Source: Phoronis ovalis
Lineage: Eukaryota > Phoronida > Phoronidae
Assembly (NCBI GenBank): GCA_028565635.1
Contig: JAOXYB010059213.1
Span: forward strand, 1-10,849
Length of the DNA stretch: 10,849 nucleotides
Direction of reading: 5' to 3'
In this document: positions 1 through 7,813 of the stretch, piece after piece
Layout: every line of letters begins with the position of its first letter
Position numbering within the stretch: position 1 is the first letter of the stretch
Position numbers and translations under genes: made by a program
Notes under the pieces: generated by a model
Seen by the model: the letters and a program-made list of their open reading frames with translations, nothing else
Told to the model about the DNA's origin: nothing
Databases searched by the model: none

Positions 1-15
1 TAAAATACAGAACAA

Positions 16-21
16 TTTATT
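16..21 (-). terminator. Polyadenylation signal AATAAA of the cysteine-rich gene
   Basis: The minus strand reads GCAATAAATTGTTCTG, a canonical AATAAA followed by a T/G-rich stretch, about 245 nt after the stop codon. It is the only perfect AATAAA seen after this gene in the window, and gives a 3' UTR of ordinary length. Cleavage would fall at or beyond the window edge. Confidence 0.55.
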
Positions 22-265
22 GCAATCCCTTTCTCAATTCACCTACAAACAGTTCAGAAAGAGGGAATAGATGTATCTATAGGTATATTATGACCACTCG
101 ATGGTTGACACTGCGTTGTAAAGTAAGACATTGCAAACCGTCTCTTTCACATCACCCGGCATTTTGTTAATGTTCCGATCTGCATGTGATATATCCATCA
201 AAAGTAAGAGCGTTATGTAAAATTTAGAAGTATGTATCAACTATATACAATTGAAACGAGTAAAC

Positions 266-420
266 CTAAACCGGAAGATAACACTCCGGCTTGAGTTGGA
301 AGGTGCCTGGTATAAATCGAGTATAGCGACACTTTTCCCGTTCCTGCCTTGCGTATTCTTCTGTGACACATATTCGCGGTAGACAACAGACCCCACTAAT
401 GCGTTGAAAACATTCCAATC
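266..420 (-). other. Exon 5 (last coding exon): cysteines 9-14 and stop
   Basis: The acceptor is TTCCCTACAG. After completing the split Gly84 codon, the frame runs 50 codons to TAG. It begins LECFQRISGVCCLPRIC, then a charged stretch (EEYARQEREKC) and the tail FIPGTFQLKPECYLPV. The cysteine-rich reading in this frame shows it is the real one. An ATG-led frame in the same DNA (453-241) is an out-of-frame shadow without cysteine spacing. Confidence 0.9.
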
Positions 421-2491
421 CTGTAGGGAACGTAGGCACAATTTAATCAACAATATAGACCGGGCGTTTTATAGGCAGTCTATACAACACGAGCACAACG
501 CATGTCACCTTATGTGTAAAAAGATGGTAAACTTTGGTCACATGAAGTTTTAGTGCAAATGCCTTTCAATGAAAAAAATATTTAGACAAATATTCCACTT
601 TTAATAAAACATCAATACAACATTTTTCAGTAGATAATACCAGGCAATTTCTCAGATTTCAATGTAATTCTTTAGAAGTTGCTAATGTACATTATGATGC
701 GACAGCTATTAAATGCATCTTTAAATCATGTTACAACTCACCAGCAGTGCATGAACACGACCATTCGCATGGTTCATTCAACTGAGCGGGTATACCACAT
801 GTTCCTGTTTCACCTACAAACAACAAACAATGATTAGCATTTCATTTCTACAGAAGAAGACATATCATGAGACCTCGAAGATTTCAGTCAATATAATTTT
901 TTTTATCAAAATATATAATTAGACAATATTCAACAGAGGTATATATCTATGGAGTGCGAGAACGAATTGAAACACGCATACACAGTTAATACAGAGATAA
1001 CTACTTGATAAAGACTAAGGATAATTTGTTGTTATAAAGTAGGCAATATTTAGTGTACCTTGAAGATTTATTATAATCCCTTCACTGTTTGTGAGGATTA
1101 TTGATCCATCAGCCCGACGACAACATGTGCCGCCTTCACAATCAGTAGATGATGTGCAAATCTGAGAATATAAATAGTGCAGATAGATAATTCAATCTTA
1201 AAGTTTCTGTTTTAAATGATTTCACACTGTTTACTGTCATGACATTACGGTCATCCTTTGATCAGCATATTTTTTTTATTAAGAGTGAAGGAATACACAT
1301 GTATATGAATAAACAAATATAATTTTGTAAAATTGTTATTGTGGTATATTATTTGTTATAGTTTTTAAATATAATTTCATTAAGATATTTAGAGATAGCA
1401 GCATCTATCACCGACCAGTAAAGCTTACATTTAAATAATTGTTTGATAAAAGTTTCACTTAAAACTATTACTTTGAATGATATATAGGCAATTATATGAC
1501 TCAAACAATGTCTTGTCCTTTTAATGGTACTTGTTTTGGTATCAATTTTTCAAATGCATAAAAGCACATGTCACTTACATTTGTGGCGAGCACGCCCTTG
1601 CACACTATGACCTGTAAAAGAATTCTGATTTTATAACAAGGATTACTTACTTCTTCCTAAAATAACTTAACAGATTTTTATGCATACGTGAGCGTTGTAA
1701 AGTGAACAAACTTGTTGGCAATCTCACCTAATTTTAAAATCAAGTGTATTTTAATTTTTTTGTTGATATGGAAGGGAAATTACTATTTGCAAGAAAACGC
1801 ATCGTTTATGAAATCAAATATGTAATCAGCCATGCAAGTTTTCACGTTGCTTTATCACAAAACAGTACATTTGTACAGTTAAAACGCTAAACAGACGGCT
1901 GCTAGTAAATGTCTTTACAACAAACTTTACAATTAATACATGAATTCATAATTTAATCACTTAAGCAAAATTAAACTAACTAATATTTTCAAATATTTCT
2001 CTCATAAAGCTAAAGAAAAGCAGGAAAGTCTGACAATGTTAAAAAAAGTCCGGTAATTAGTGTGCTTTTTGTAAAGAAACGTCGTGCCGAACTGATGGTA
2101 CAAGAAATCGCACAAATAAACTTGTAATCCAATCTTCGTTATTAGAATGTTGGTCATATCAGCTACTGTATGTGATGGTATTCTTTTCAAAATGGAACAA
2201 CTGTTACATGATATGTGAAGAAACAGGTAAATTCAGCACCAAATTGAACAAGAGGATGTTCATACTAAACAATTGTATAATATAGCTTAGAAAAGTAGTT
2301 TTCTTATTCCAATCGTGCAGTTGTGCAACAAATTAAAAAAAAACATATCTCACGTGATTTTATCTCTGTAGATATAAATTTGATGATGACACCAAATGCG
2401 GTGAAAGCATAGTCATTATTTAAAAATCAACAAAAAAAGTTAACGGTACCGTAATTAAAAGAAGACCATATATGCTTTCAAATCCTCTCAT
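266..2491 (-). CDS. Secreted cysteine-rich protein with prokineticin/Dickkopf-Cys2-like (colipase-fold) domain, five exons
   Basis: Joining minus-strand exons 2491-2450, 1611-1579, 1161-1059, 813-742 and 420-266 gives 405 nt, 134 residues plus TAG. Every junction is GT/AG and keeps frame. Residues 1-23 form a signal peptide (core YGLLLITVIV, predicted cut after VLA). The mature part has 14 cysteines: C27-x5-C33-x4-C38C39-x25-C65-x9-C75-x3-C79-x-C81-x5-C87-x7-C95C96, then C101, C114 and C130. From knowledge of the families, the blocks C-x5-C-x4-CC, C-x9-C and C-x-C-x5-C are the spacing of prokineticins and of the second cysteine domain of Dickkopf proteins; invertebrate astakines share this domain. 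I infer a secreted signalling or blood-cell/immune cytokine-like protein. The loop C39-C65 is longer, and C75-C79 shorter, than in vertebrate prokineticins, and the tail after C96 is an extension, so orthology is open. The prokineticin fold also occurs in some venom peptides, but nothing here shows toxicity. Exons 3-5 are very secure; exon 1 is less so. Confidence 0.85.
742..813 (-). other. Exon 4: cysteines 5-8 of the cysteine-rich domain
   Basis: The acceptor is TTTGTTTGTAG and the donor GTGAGT; the exon is 72 nt, phase 1 at both ends. It encodes GETGTCGIPAQLNEPCEWSC followed by SCTA. It contains the C-x9-C element and the C-x-C pair that usually starts the last beta hairpin of the fold. 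Being symmetric (phase 1-1, 72 nt), it could be skipped without a frameshift, with the loss of four cysteines. Confidence 0.9.
1059..1161 (-). other. Exon 3: cysteines 1-4 of the cysteine-rich domain
   Basis: The acceptor is ATATTCTCAG and the donor GTACAC; the exon is 103 nt, entering in phase 0 and leaving in phase 1. It begins ICTSSTDCEGGTCC, the diagnostic C-x5-C-x4-CC opening of the prokineticin/Dickkopf-Cys2 fold. A long aliphatic loop without cysteines follows (IILTNSEGIIINLQ). Confidence 0.88.
1579..1611 (-). other. Exon 2 (33-nt microexon): end of signal peptide
   Basis: The acceptor is CTTTTACAG and the donor GTAAGT. The 11 codons read VIVCKGVLATN, phase 0 at both ends. It supplies the second half of the hydrophobic core and the likely signal-peptidase site after Ala23. 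C18 lies within the signal peptide and would be removed. Confidence 0.75.
2450..2491 (-). other. Exon 1 of the cysteine-rich gene: start codon and signal-peptide start
   Basis: This exon encodes 14 residues, MRGFESIYGLLLIT, ending in phase 0. I chose it because it is an ATG-led segment with a rising hydrophobic core that joins in frame to VIVCKGVLA of the next exon, giving a textbook signal peptide of about 23 residues. The ATG has A at -3. The donor (GTACCG) is weak, so this is the least certain exon. A different first exon further upstream would change only the first 14 residues. Confidence 0.6.
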
Positions 2492-3540
2492 TATAGCCTA
2501 GTTACTTCTTTCACAGGAGAAATGTGTTCACTGACTAATAAAATCGTCTCTTTTAGTACCAAAGAGCACGACCGTAACTATACGTAGAAAAATATTTGCC
2601 CACATGCCAAATGCACGGGTTGCTGCTGTGAGTCAAACATCAGACGAGTTCGTGATCCATACCTTCTCATCTAATGTCTGGGCTTGACCGCTTCTATTTT
2701 CTGTTATTATTTCGAAAAACAGTAGAAGGATAATCCCTTTACTTATATATAAATCGCAGATAAACTTTCAGCCCAATCAGATTCCCAAGATGAGATTGCA
2801 GCTCACAATAAATGAGAATAACAGTGGACTAACTGGCCAGCTAGTGAAATAGGTCAATCACACAGAACCATATGGATAGAAAAGCTGTTCCCAGATTGGT
2901 AAAATGTTTAATGGCGTATTTATTCACGCTTGTTAAATTGAAGATTGATTATGACTTTTGAGAATTATTTAGATATTAAAAAGTTGGCATCTTTTCAATT
3001 AAGTAATAGAGGAAACGTGCGGTATCTTGTCAGTCCTTTTCAGACTTACAATTTGATATATGACAGCCGCAGGGTTTGGGAAAGTTGATCTTAGTGTCAA
3101 TTTGTCAAATAACTCATCGAAAATAAGCTTAAAATAAGATGTTTCGCCGAAGGTAAATGATATCGGTAACAACATTTTTGAAAGGTTACACAAGTCATGT
3201 AAAAGAGACCCTTGACCTTTAAGTGAAAATTTGACTTCAAGGTCAACAATGATCTACTCCAATGATGTCACATCTTCTATATCAAGGCTTCTGTAAAGAG
3301 CTAGAAGACAGAAAGATAGAAGGCGAAAAATGTCATCAGGCTTGCTGCCTTTATCTGCAATCCTACCTTTTTTCTCCTGGTCTGTATTTAGGTCGGGTTT
3401 TTAAGTTTAAATAATATACATGTCATTTAGTACATTGTGTTTAATGCTGATTCGCGGAGCAGATAGGTGGTAAACAGTTTTTATTAATTATTATAAATTG
3501 CAGCGGAAAGGGCTTTATTGTACATAATCATGGCCGTCAG
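2492..3540. other. Intergenic: 5' flank of the cysteine-rich gene with an AAGGTCA repeat relic
   Basis: I see no supported gene here on either strand. The stretch holds the upstream region of the minus-strand gene. At 3208-3246 it carries a TTGACCTT / AAGGTCAA pair (8-bp inverted arms about 20 nt apart), typical of AAGGTCA-rich dispersed repeats in mollusc genomes. Short open frames (3193-2999 minus, 3340-3402 plus) lack splice context or recognisable motifs. Confidence 0.5.
2742..2751 (-). promoter_or_regulatory. Possible TATA box for the cysteine-rich gene
   Basis: The minus strand reads TATATATAAG about 250 nt upstream of the proposed start codon. If used, transcription would begin near 2715 and the leader would be roughly 220 nt. 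In such AT-rich DNA a TATA match is weak evidence; no other core element is evident. Confidence 0.2.
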
Positions 3541-3542
3541 AT

Positions 3543-3890
3543 GGGGGGGGGGGTGTGTTGGGTGCGAACGCACCCCCCTTTTGAAATGGGGGTAACCCAT
3601 GTAATGTTAACGCACCCCCCTTTGAAATGGGAGGACCATTAACGTAATGTTAACGCACCCCCCTTGTGAAATAGCAAACGCACCCCCCTTTGAAATAATA
3701 ACGCGTTCCGTTTTGAATTGACAGGGAGAGACGAACATTTCTTGTTTTTTTGCTTGTCAATTGAGAGCAGGGAAAGTTTTTTCTTGCATGGTTGTCAATT
3801 TAATTTGGGAGCACGGAACTTTTTTTTTTTTTTTTTGCTTGTCAATTTCAATTTTCAAACAACAAAAACCAAAAACGCACCCCGACGTAA
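3543..3890. repeat. Degenerate tandem repeats: C-rich AACGCACCCCCC units, then TTGTCAATT / poly-T units
   Basis: A run of 11 G (3543-3553) precedes the inverted pair GGGTGCG/CGCACCC. Units beginning AACGCACCCCCC and continuing TTTGAAAT or similar start at 3567, 3609, 3652 and 3677; a fifth, shorter unit starts at 3874. Between them TTGTCAATT recurs at about 3754, 3789 and 3839, with T runs including 17 T at 3820-3836. Spacing is irregular (42, 43, 25 nt), so this is a decayed minisatellite or the end of a mobile element, not a CRISPR. The plus-strand open frames across it are by-products of repetition. Confidence 0.7.
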
Positions 3891-4537
3891 TACGGTGCTA
3901 CGAGTTCGCACTTCCTGCAAGTGATAAACAATCAGTAGCAATAGAAACACCATTGTCAGAACTAATAAAAAGAGCGCTTCGTTTTTTGAACAGTACGAAC
4001 CCACTACGCTGAAAAAGGACGCACGGCTTCCGATAGCCGGCTATTTTTGTCGTTATTGTACTCGGGGGGCTCAGATATAAAGTGGGTAAGCATGTTCGTT
4101 ACCAAAATCGCGTGAAAGAGTACCTTTTTGAAGACTAAGTCCGTAGCATATAGAGTATGAAAATCGGTAACTTGAACAAAAAGGGTTAGTTTTTTTACCT
4201 TGAGTCAATTTTTAGTGATGAAAGTCTTGTTTATAGAAGTGTGTTTTACTTGGGGATGGGGACGTCTAGCGGCGATTATAGGTGTGTTTCAGGGCGAATA
4301 AATATTTCCCTTTTTTTGGTTTGCGTCTTGGATAGGGTACCACTTTTGAGGGTGTTCTTGTTTAGAGGTGCTTTTTTTGTGCCCCTGGACCACTTCCATT
4401 CACGAGCATGGTACCCACTGTACATCCGAGTGGTCCCCCGGGATTGCAATATTGCAAGTAGCAGTTATAATTTGTCATTTTTCTTTTTGCTGACATTAAA
4501 AAGCGTACAAGGCTGGCCAGCATCTAAGAATCGTGTC
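3891..4537 (+). other. Intergenic: presumed 5' flank of the 4538 gene
   Basis: This stretch seems somewhat richer in G+C than its surroundings. An open frame runs from 4241 into the 4538 exon, but its upstream part has no recognisable protein features and I read it as non-coding leader or promoter. A plus-strand frame ending at 4012 has a protein-like tail (HPDVIRCYEFALPASDKQ) that I do not recognise; it could be a relic of a mobile element. Confidence 0.4.
4466..4471 (+). promoter_or_regulatory. Possible TATA element upstream of the 4538 start codon
   Basis: TATAAT lies about 70 nt before the ATG, in the context GCAGTTATAATTTG. That would put transcription start near 4496 and give a leader of about 40 nt. 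This rests on position and motif only. Confidence 0.2.
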
Positions 4538-5243
4538 ATGCGTGTGGCTCTTATTGCATTCGTAATTGCTACAGCAACATGTAGGTCGCAAATATGGCCG
4601 GGTCACCATTTTGATTTTCCAGGTAAAGTATGAGTTCCTATTTTAAGTATATAAAAACAAACATAGATCAATCTGGATTATTTTGTTCTGGTATAAACTT
4701 GAGTGCGTGTGAATGTTTTCAAAATTACACATTAGTAAAGATTATTGTTCGTATACCCCTACAAATATAGAAATAAAGACATGCAGATTTATTACCAATG
4801 TTTTGGGTTGAAATGCCGTTCTTAGAAACATTTTCTTGAATGGTGATCTCGAGTATGTATGAGGAACTCATTCCGACGCTCTCGTTTCTCAAACTTACCA
4901 TCTGTATCTGAGTAAGAAATCCTTCAAGTCATCTACCCTCTGCTCCAATTCGCCTTTTTCTTTACTGATTTCACAAATACTGCTAACGTTCTACACCAAG
5001 TACAGTATTTGCAAAACTGGACCCTCACTACTGAAATATGTTATCCAAGACACTATAATAAATAAATGCATTATATTAATTATTATTATTATAATCATGT
5101 TATTTATGCTTTTTACAGTAGCAGCTAGACTAGAAGAATGGCCCATAGAGATGTACCTTAATTGGAAAATGGCTCTGCCTGTGACAAATATATGTCTACG
5201 CCATATGCATGACCGAAACTGGCTCAAGATTGGGTGGATATAG
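4538..5243 (+). CDS. Putative small secreted protein, two exons (4538-4622 and 5119-5243)
   Basis: Exon 1 starts MRVALIAFVIATATCRSQ: a short basic start, a strong hydrophobic core and small residues near a probable cleavage site, which is a convincing signal peptide. QIWPGHHFDFP follows, then a donor (CCAG|GTAAAG). The best downstream acceptor is TTTTTACAG ending at 5118. Joining there keeps frame for 40 further codons to TAG, giving 69 residues rich in tryptophan (segments RLEEWPIEMYLNWK and DRNWLKIGWI), with a single cysteine (C53) outside the signal region. I do not recognise the family. Exon 1 is the stronger part; a 40-codon opening can arise by chance, so exon 2 is tentative and the true partner exon may lie elsewhere. 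A coiled-coil exon occupies the opposite strand of the intron, so one of the two models may be wrong or the genes overlap. No nearby AATAAA was found. Confidence 0.4.
4899..4990 (-). CDS. Coiled-coil exon of an unidentified minus-strand gene
   Basis: Between an acceptor (CTTGGTGTAG) and a strong donor (ATG|GTAAGT) lie 30 codons plus 2 nt. They include ICEISKEKGELEQRVDDLKD followed by FLLRYR. Counting heptads, the a/d positions are I, I, K, L, V, L, L at exact 3/4 spacing, so this is a parallel-type coiled coil rather than chance. The other two frames are stopped. Bivalve C1q-domain and related lectin-like proteins often have such a segment after the signal peptide, but no C1q or other partner domain is visible. 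A possible last exon is 4758-4725: good acceptor TATATTTGTAG, in phase, 10 residues GIRTIIFTNV then stop. Upstream exons were not identified. It may be an isolated remnant of a gene. Confidence 0.5.
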
Positions 5244-5900
5244 AATTATAGATGGATATAGTGCTAGCAGCCTATTAGCATGCTGATGTTTCTGATATTT
5301 GTCAAAAGGATGCGAAAATGTTCGAATTGTAATGAAAACTGAATCGTAATTTCGTGGGAGAATTAAGTTGATCTGCATGCTATTCTCACCAGGTGGTCTC
5401 AAATCAGTCATAGCAGCGATGTGGCTGCACAAAAATTCGTTAAGTAATATTTCAAATAACTTAAAGATGGAAAGTATAATATACCTGTGATTTCTCTTAA
5501 CACCTGCAAATTGAAATAAGTATGTGTGGGAGTTGATCTGAAAGAAAAGTTTGACGAGCATGCATTCCATGTTTGAACCAAGAACACCACATAAAGGGTT
5601 TAGACATTCGGGAAGTTGTCAAGAACTCTGACAGGGATCCCAGCTGAGAAGGTTGTACATAGAAGATTACGATATTGATACTTTATGAAATTTAGGGGTT
5701 TGCATACCAGGTTTAAAAACCGGATCCTCTCAACTATTTTTCGCTGCCGAAAAACGGATTGCTCAACTTTTTTTACTTAAAAGCTTGATTGCTAATAATG
5801 AGAAGCCAGATTAAATCAGCATTTTTATTTAAAGAAAACGGATCCTCTCTGCTAAATCCTCTGTTACGTTATTTCATTTCCGCTATGCATGACAAAAGTT
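5244..5900. repeat. Non-coding stretch with diverged CGGATCCTCTC repeats
   Basis: No supported gene. The phrase AAAACCGGATCCTCTCAACT (5716-5735) recurs in altered form at 5751-5770 (AAAACGGATTGCTCAACTTT) and 5835-5849 (AAAACGGATCCTCTC), each next to T-rich DNA. Minus-strand open frames at 5570-5196 have pieces that could be tiny exons (acceptor TTTGCAG at 5504, donor GTGAGA at 5389), but they do not join in frame with the coiled-coil exon. Confidence 0.4.
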
Positions 5901-5990
5901 GCACAACTCGCCGACACGTGGAAACTTCCCAAAGCCAGTTAAGGCTTTGCCAGTCATAAATAATGTTTAAAACATAAATAATTAAATTTA

Positions 5991-6255
5991 TTAAAAAATA
6001 AAATTATTCAATTATATACTTTTTACTATTTTTACAAAATAATAAATAAGGGCTTGCAAAGTGACATACACTTGTTATTAAAGATAAACTGTGTTGTATA
6101 CTATTAAAAAAAATATAAAATTACCAGAATGTTGTATGTTATTAAAAACATAAATTCCTAATAAAAACTAAATAAACATTTAAAAAATAAAATTATCCAA
6201 TTTTACACAAATGGCTTTACTCTTTTTGCAAATAATTAAATGTTGTATGCTATGC
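5991..6255. repeat. AT-rich imperfect direct repeats
   Basis: TTAAAAAATAAAATTATTCA (5991) recurs at 6180 with one change in 23 bases. GTTGTATACTATTAAAAA (6093) recurs at 6131 as GTTGTATGTTATTAAAAA, and its first part again at 6242. The order suggests two or three copies of a unit of roughly 40-190 bp that has diverged by small insertions. Confidence 0.6.
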
Positions 6256-6421
6256 CACGCAAGTAGTAAATGAAATCTCTGTTCCCGTATTTCTCAATAT
6301 TCGCATCGCTTTAGAAAGCATTTTGCTGGCAGTATCAGAATTACATACATACTTAGGAAACTCTAACTGAAATATTTAAAACGGAATGCAGGTTTGATAT
6401 GTATATTATTTAAGGGAACCA

Positions 6422-6457
6422 GACAACTCGCCGAAAGTGCATATTCGGCGAGTTGTC
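6422..6457. repeat. Perfect 14-bp hairpin
   Basis: GACAACTCGCCGAA (6422-6435) and its exact reverse complement (6444-6457) flank an 8-nt loop, AGTGCATA. It is much more G+C rich than its surroundings and falls in no plausible coding exon. Confidence 0.85.
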
Positions 6458-6559
6458 CATGACTGCATTTCGTATTTCGGTGAGATGTCACACATTCTTG
6501 TATAGTTGCAATTGTAGCGGCAAACCTGTTACCCCGGGGAAAGTAAACGGAAAAAATAA

Positions 6560-6850
6560 ATAAGGTCAAATGCTCAAGGTCACCAGATGCACAGCTGATT
6601 TGGAAAGATGGCCATCGTTTTCCAGATATAGACACAAACAGCTCAAGGTGGGATAAACATAGCCACCAGTTTGCCATATTGGAAGTGATCCAGGTCAAAA
6701 TAAAACTGACCTGTGTTTTGGCCTACATTTACCTCCTGACTTGAAACGATATCTCTATCTATCAGAGTTTCCAAGGTATGGACAGAAACTGTTCATCTCG
6801 CAACAAACTGGCCACCAGTCGGCCCAATGACTCCAAATAAACGGGCGCAG
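6560..6850. repeat. AAGGTCA-rich repeat relic
   Basis: AAGGTCA occurs at about 6563 and 6574, AGGTCA at 6692, and TGACCT at 6709. GCCACCAGTTTGCC (6661) and GGCCACCAGTCGGCC (6810) are diverged copies of one another. The minus-strand open frame 6698-6363 crosses this and has no recognisable domain, so I treat it as repeat-derived. I see no gene in 6489-7480. Confidence 0.4.
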
Positions 6851-7020
6851 TTGCCTCCATAAGTTAAATGAGGGCTGTTCCGCCTTTATGAGAGGGAGGG
6901 TGTTCTTGAGGGAGTGGTTTTTATCTTGCACTGTGCACTTTTAGCCTTTTATCTGTCATTTATTTATGGCTGTTTTGTAAATACACGTTTGTTTCATCCA
7001 CCGGGTGTAGTCACACTCGA

Positions 7021-7063
7021 CCTACTGTGATAGGTTCGAAAGAACCTCTAGTAGTAAACTACT
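7021..7063 (+). repeat. Cluster of three adjoining short hairpins, one containing a B-box-like GGTTCGAAA
   Basis: CCTA-CTGTGA-TAGG, AGGTTC-GAAA-GAACCT and AGTAG-TAAA-CTACT follow each other almost without gaps. The middle one contains GGTTCGAAA, close to an RNA polymerase III B box. No good A box and no tRNA cloverleaf were found upstream, so this is not a tRNA. It could be the end of a SINE or LINE. Confidence 0.5.
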
Positions 7064-7493
7064 TGAAGATGACCCAACAGCTCGTAAATATATTTAATAT
7101 CTTATTACATACGTATATGAAAATGAATTAATTAGAAACCCATATAATTTTTCCTTGAAGTCCCCCTCTCCCTTATAACCAAAAGTCAAATAACCTCGAT
7201 CCTTTTTTCAAATGGATGTCCTCGTTTCTCTGTGAGATATCCCGCTAACAGTAACAACACACTTTCGTTTTGCCTAAACTATAAACTATAGTGGTATGGG
7301 CATAGTGATAACTGTAAGCATTGTGCTATGAAACTGATGATCTTTGCCAAGAGCCCGCCTTGTATAATTCACTAACAATTTTACACGAGTGTTTGCATAT
7401 ATTTCAGTTTATGCATCTACTGAGTAAAATGAAGGTAACAGAGTAATAACATATTTTTCCTGTATATTGTTAGAATTCTTATAAAATGTTTCT

Positions 7494-7499
7494 TTTATT
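7494..7499 (-). terminator. Polyadenylation signal AATAAA of RPA2
   Basis: The minus strand reads GTAAATAAAAG about 235 nt after the RPA2 stop. It is the first perfect AATAAA found downstream, implying a 3' UTR of roughly 250-260 nt. Confidence 0.55.
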
Positions 7500-7734
7500 T
7501 ACATTATACTAAACTAAATTATACATCAGCAGAGCAATGTTAACTTGCTGTAACTAACAAAGGCTGCAAACACTGATAGAGGTATAAATTTATAAATATT
7601 CGTAGCTGATTAAATTTAAATGAATATTCAGCACAATTGATTGAGATCCCTCTAGAAGACTCGCGATACTGACAAGCCCTATGGTCACAGAAGACTGAAA
7701 CCATGTTCATTAACTACGCTGATCTTGTTACAAC

Positions 7735-7813
7735 TTAATCGGTAGTTTTAAAATGTTCCTCATCTACTGTTGAATAAATGTGGCCTTCACTGCTCAAAAA
7801 CTCAATAGCATCC
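7735..7813 (-). other. RPA2: RPA2 last coding exon
   Basis: The acceptor is CAATTATAG. One nucleotide completes the split Arg codon, then 25 residues ([20 protein letters not shown] then FKTTD) run to TAA. This is the beta-wing end of the winged helix, including the conserved acidic D-E-E-H segment before the C terminus. Confidence 0.95.

Larger units (their letters stand above)
5903..6488. repeat. Dispersed ACAACTCGCCGA motif copies bounding an AT-rich block (possible small DNA element)
   Basis: ACAACTCGCCGA occurs at 5903-5914 and 6424-6435 in plus orientation and at 6444-6455 in minus orientation, with a diverged minus copy at 6476-6488. Between the first and second copies lies very AT-rich DNA with its own direct repeats. 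The opposed copies at the two ends resemble inverted termini of a non-autonomous element. No transposase, and no clear target-site duplication, is visible. Confidence 0.4.

Noticed and set aside
241-453. 70-residue minus-strand open frame with its own ATG
   Set aside because: It overlaps the last exon of the cysteine-rich gene in a different frame. The spliced frame gives regularly spaced cysteines; this one does not.
1651-1691. ATG-led segment with donor GTAAGT, as alternative first exon of the cysteine-rich gene
   Set aside because: Its phase puts a stop codon into the next exon, and the intron would be only about 40 nt.
2002-2190. 62-residue minus-strand open frame
   Set aside because: It lies in intron 1 of the cysteine-rich gene, has no signal peptide or domain, and no in-phase donor to the next exon.
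3340-3402. Plus-strand ATG followed by a hydrophobic stretch ending near a GTCGGG donor
   Set aside because: The donor is poor, no partner exon was found, and it sits in repeat-like DNA.
3567-3700. CRISPR-like spacing of C-rich units
   Set aside because: Spacing is irregular, units are diverged, and the DNA is clearly from an animal genome.
3718-4012. Two overlapping plus-strand open frames
   Set aside because: They run through poly-T and C-rich repeats and lack a recognisable domain. The tail of one looks protein-like but could not be tied to any family or splice partner.
4241-4633. 130-residue plus-strand open frame
   Set aside because: Only the part from the ATG at 4538 looks like protein (signal peptide), and it ends at a splice donor. 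The upstream extension has repeat-like, low-complexity composition.
5196-5570. 124-residue minus-strand open frame
   Set aside because: No recognisable motif. It contains plausible tiny exons, but they do not join in frame with the coiled-coil exon, and it is antisense to the candidate plus-strand exon.
6363-6698. 111-residue minus-strand open frame
   Set aside because: It spans the 14-bp hairpin and AAGGTCA repeats, so it is best explained as repeat DNA that happens to be open.
7021-7063. tRNA gene suggested by GGTTCGAAA
   Set aside because: No acceptor stem, D arm or anticodon arm can be built around it.
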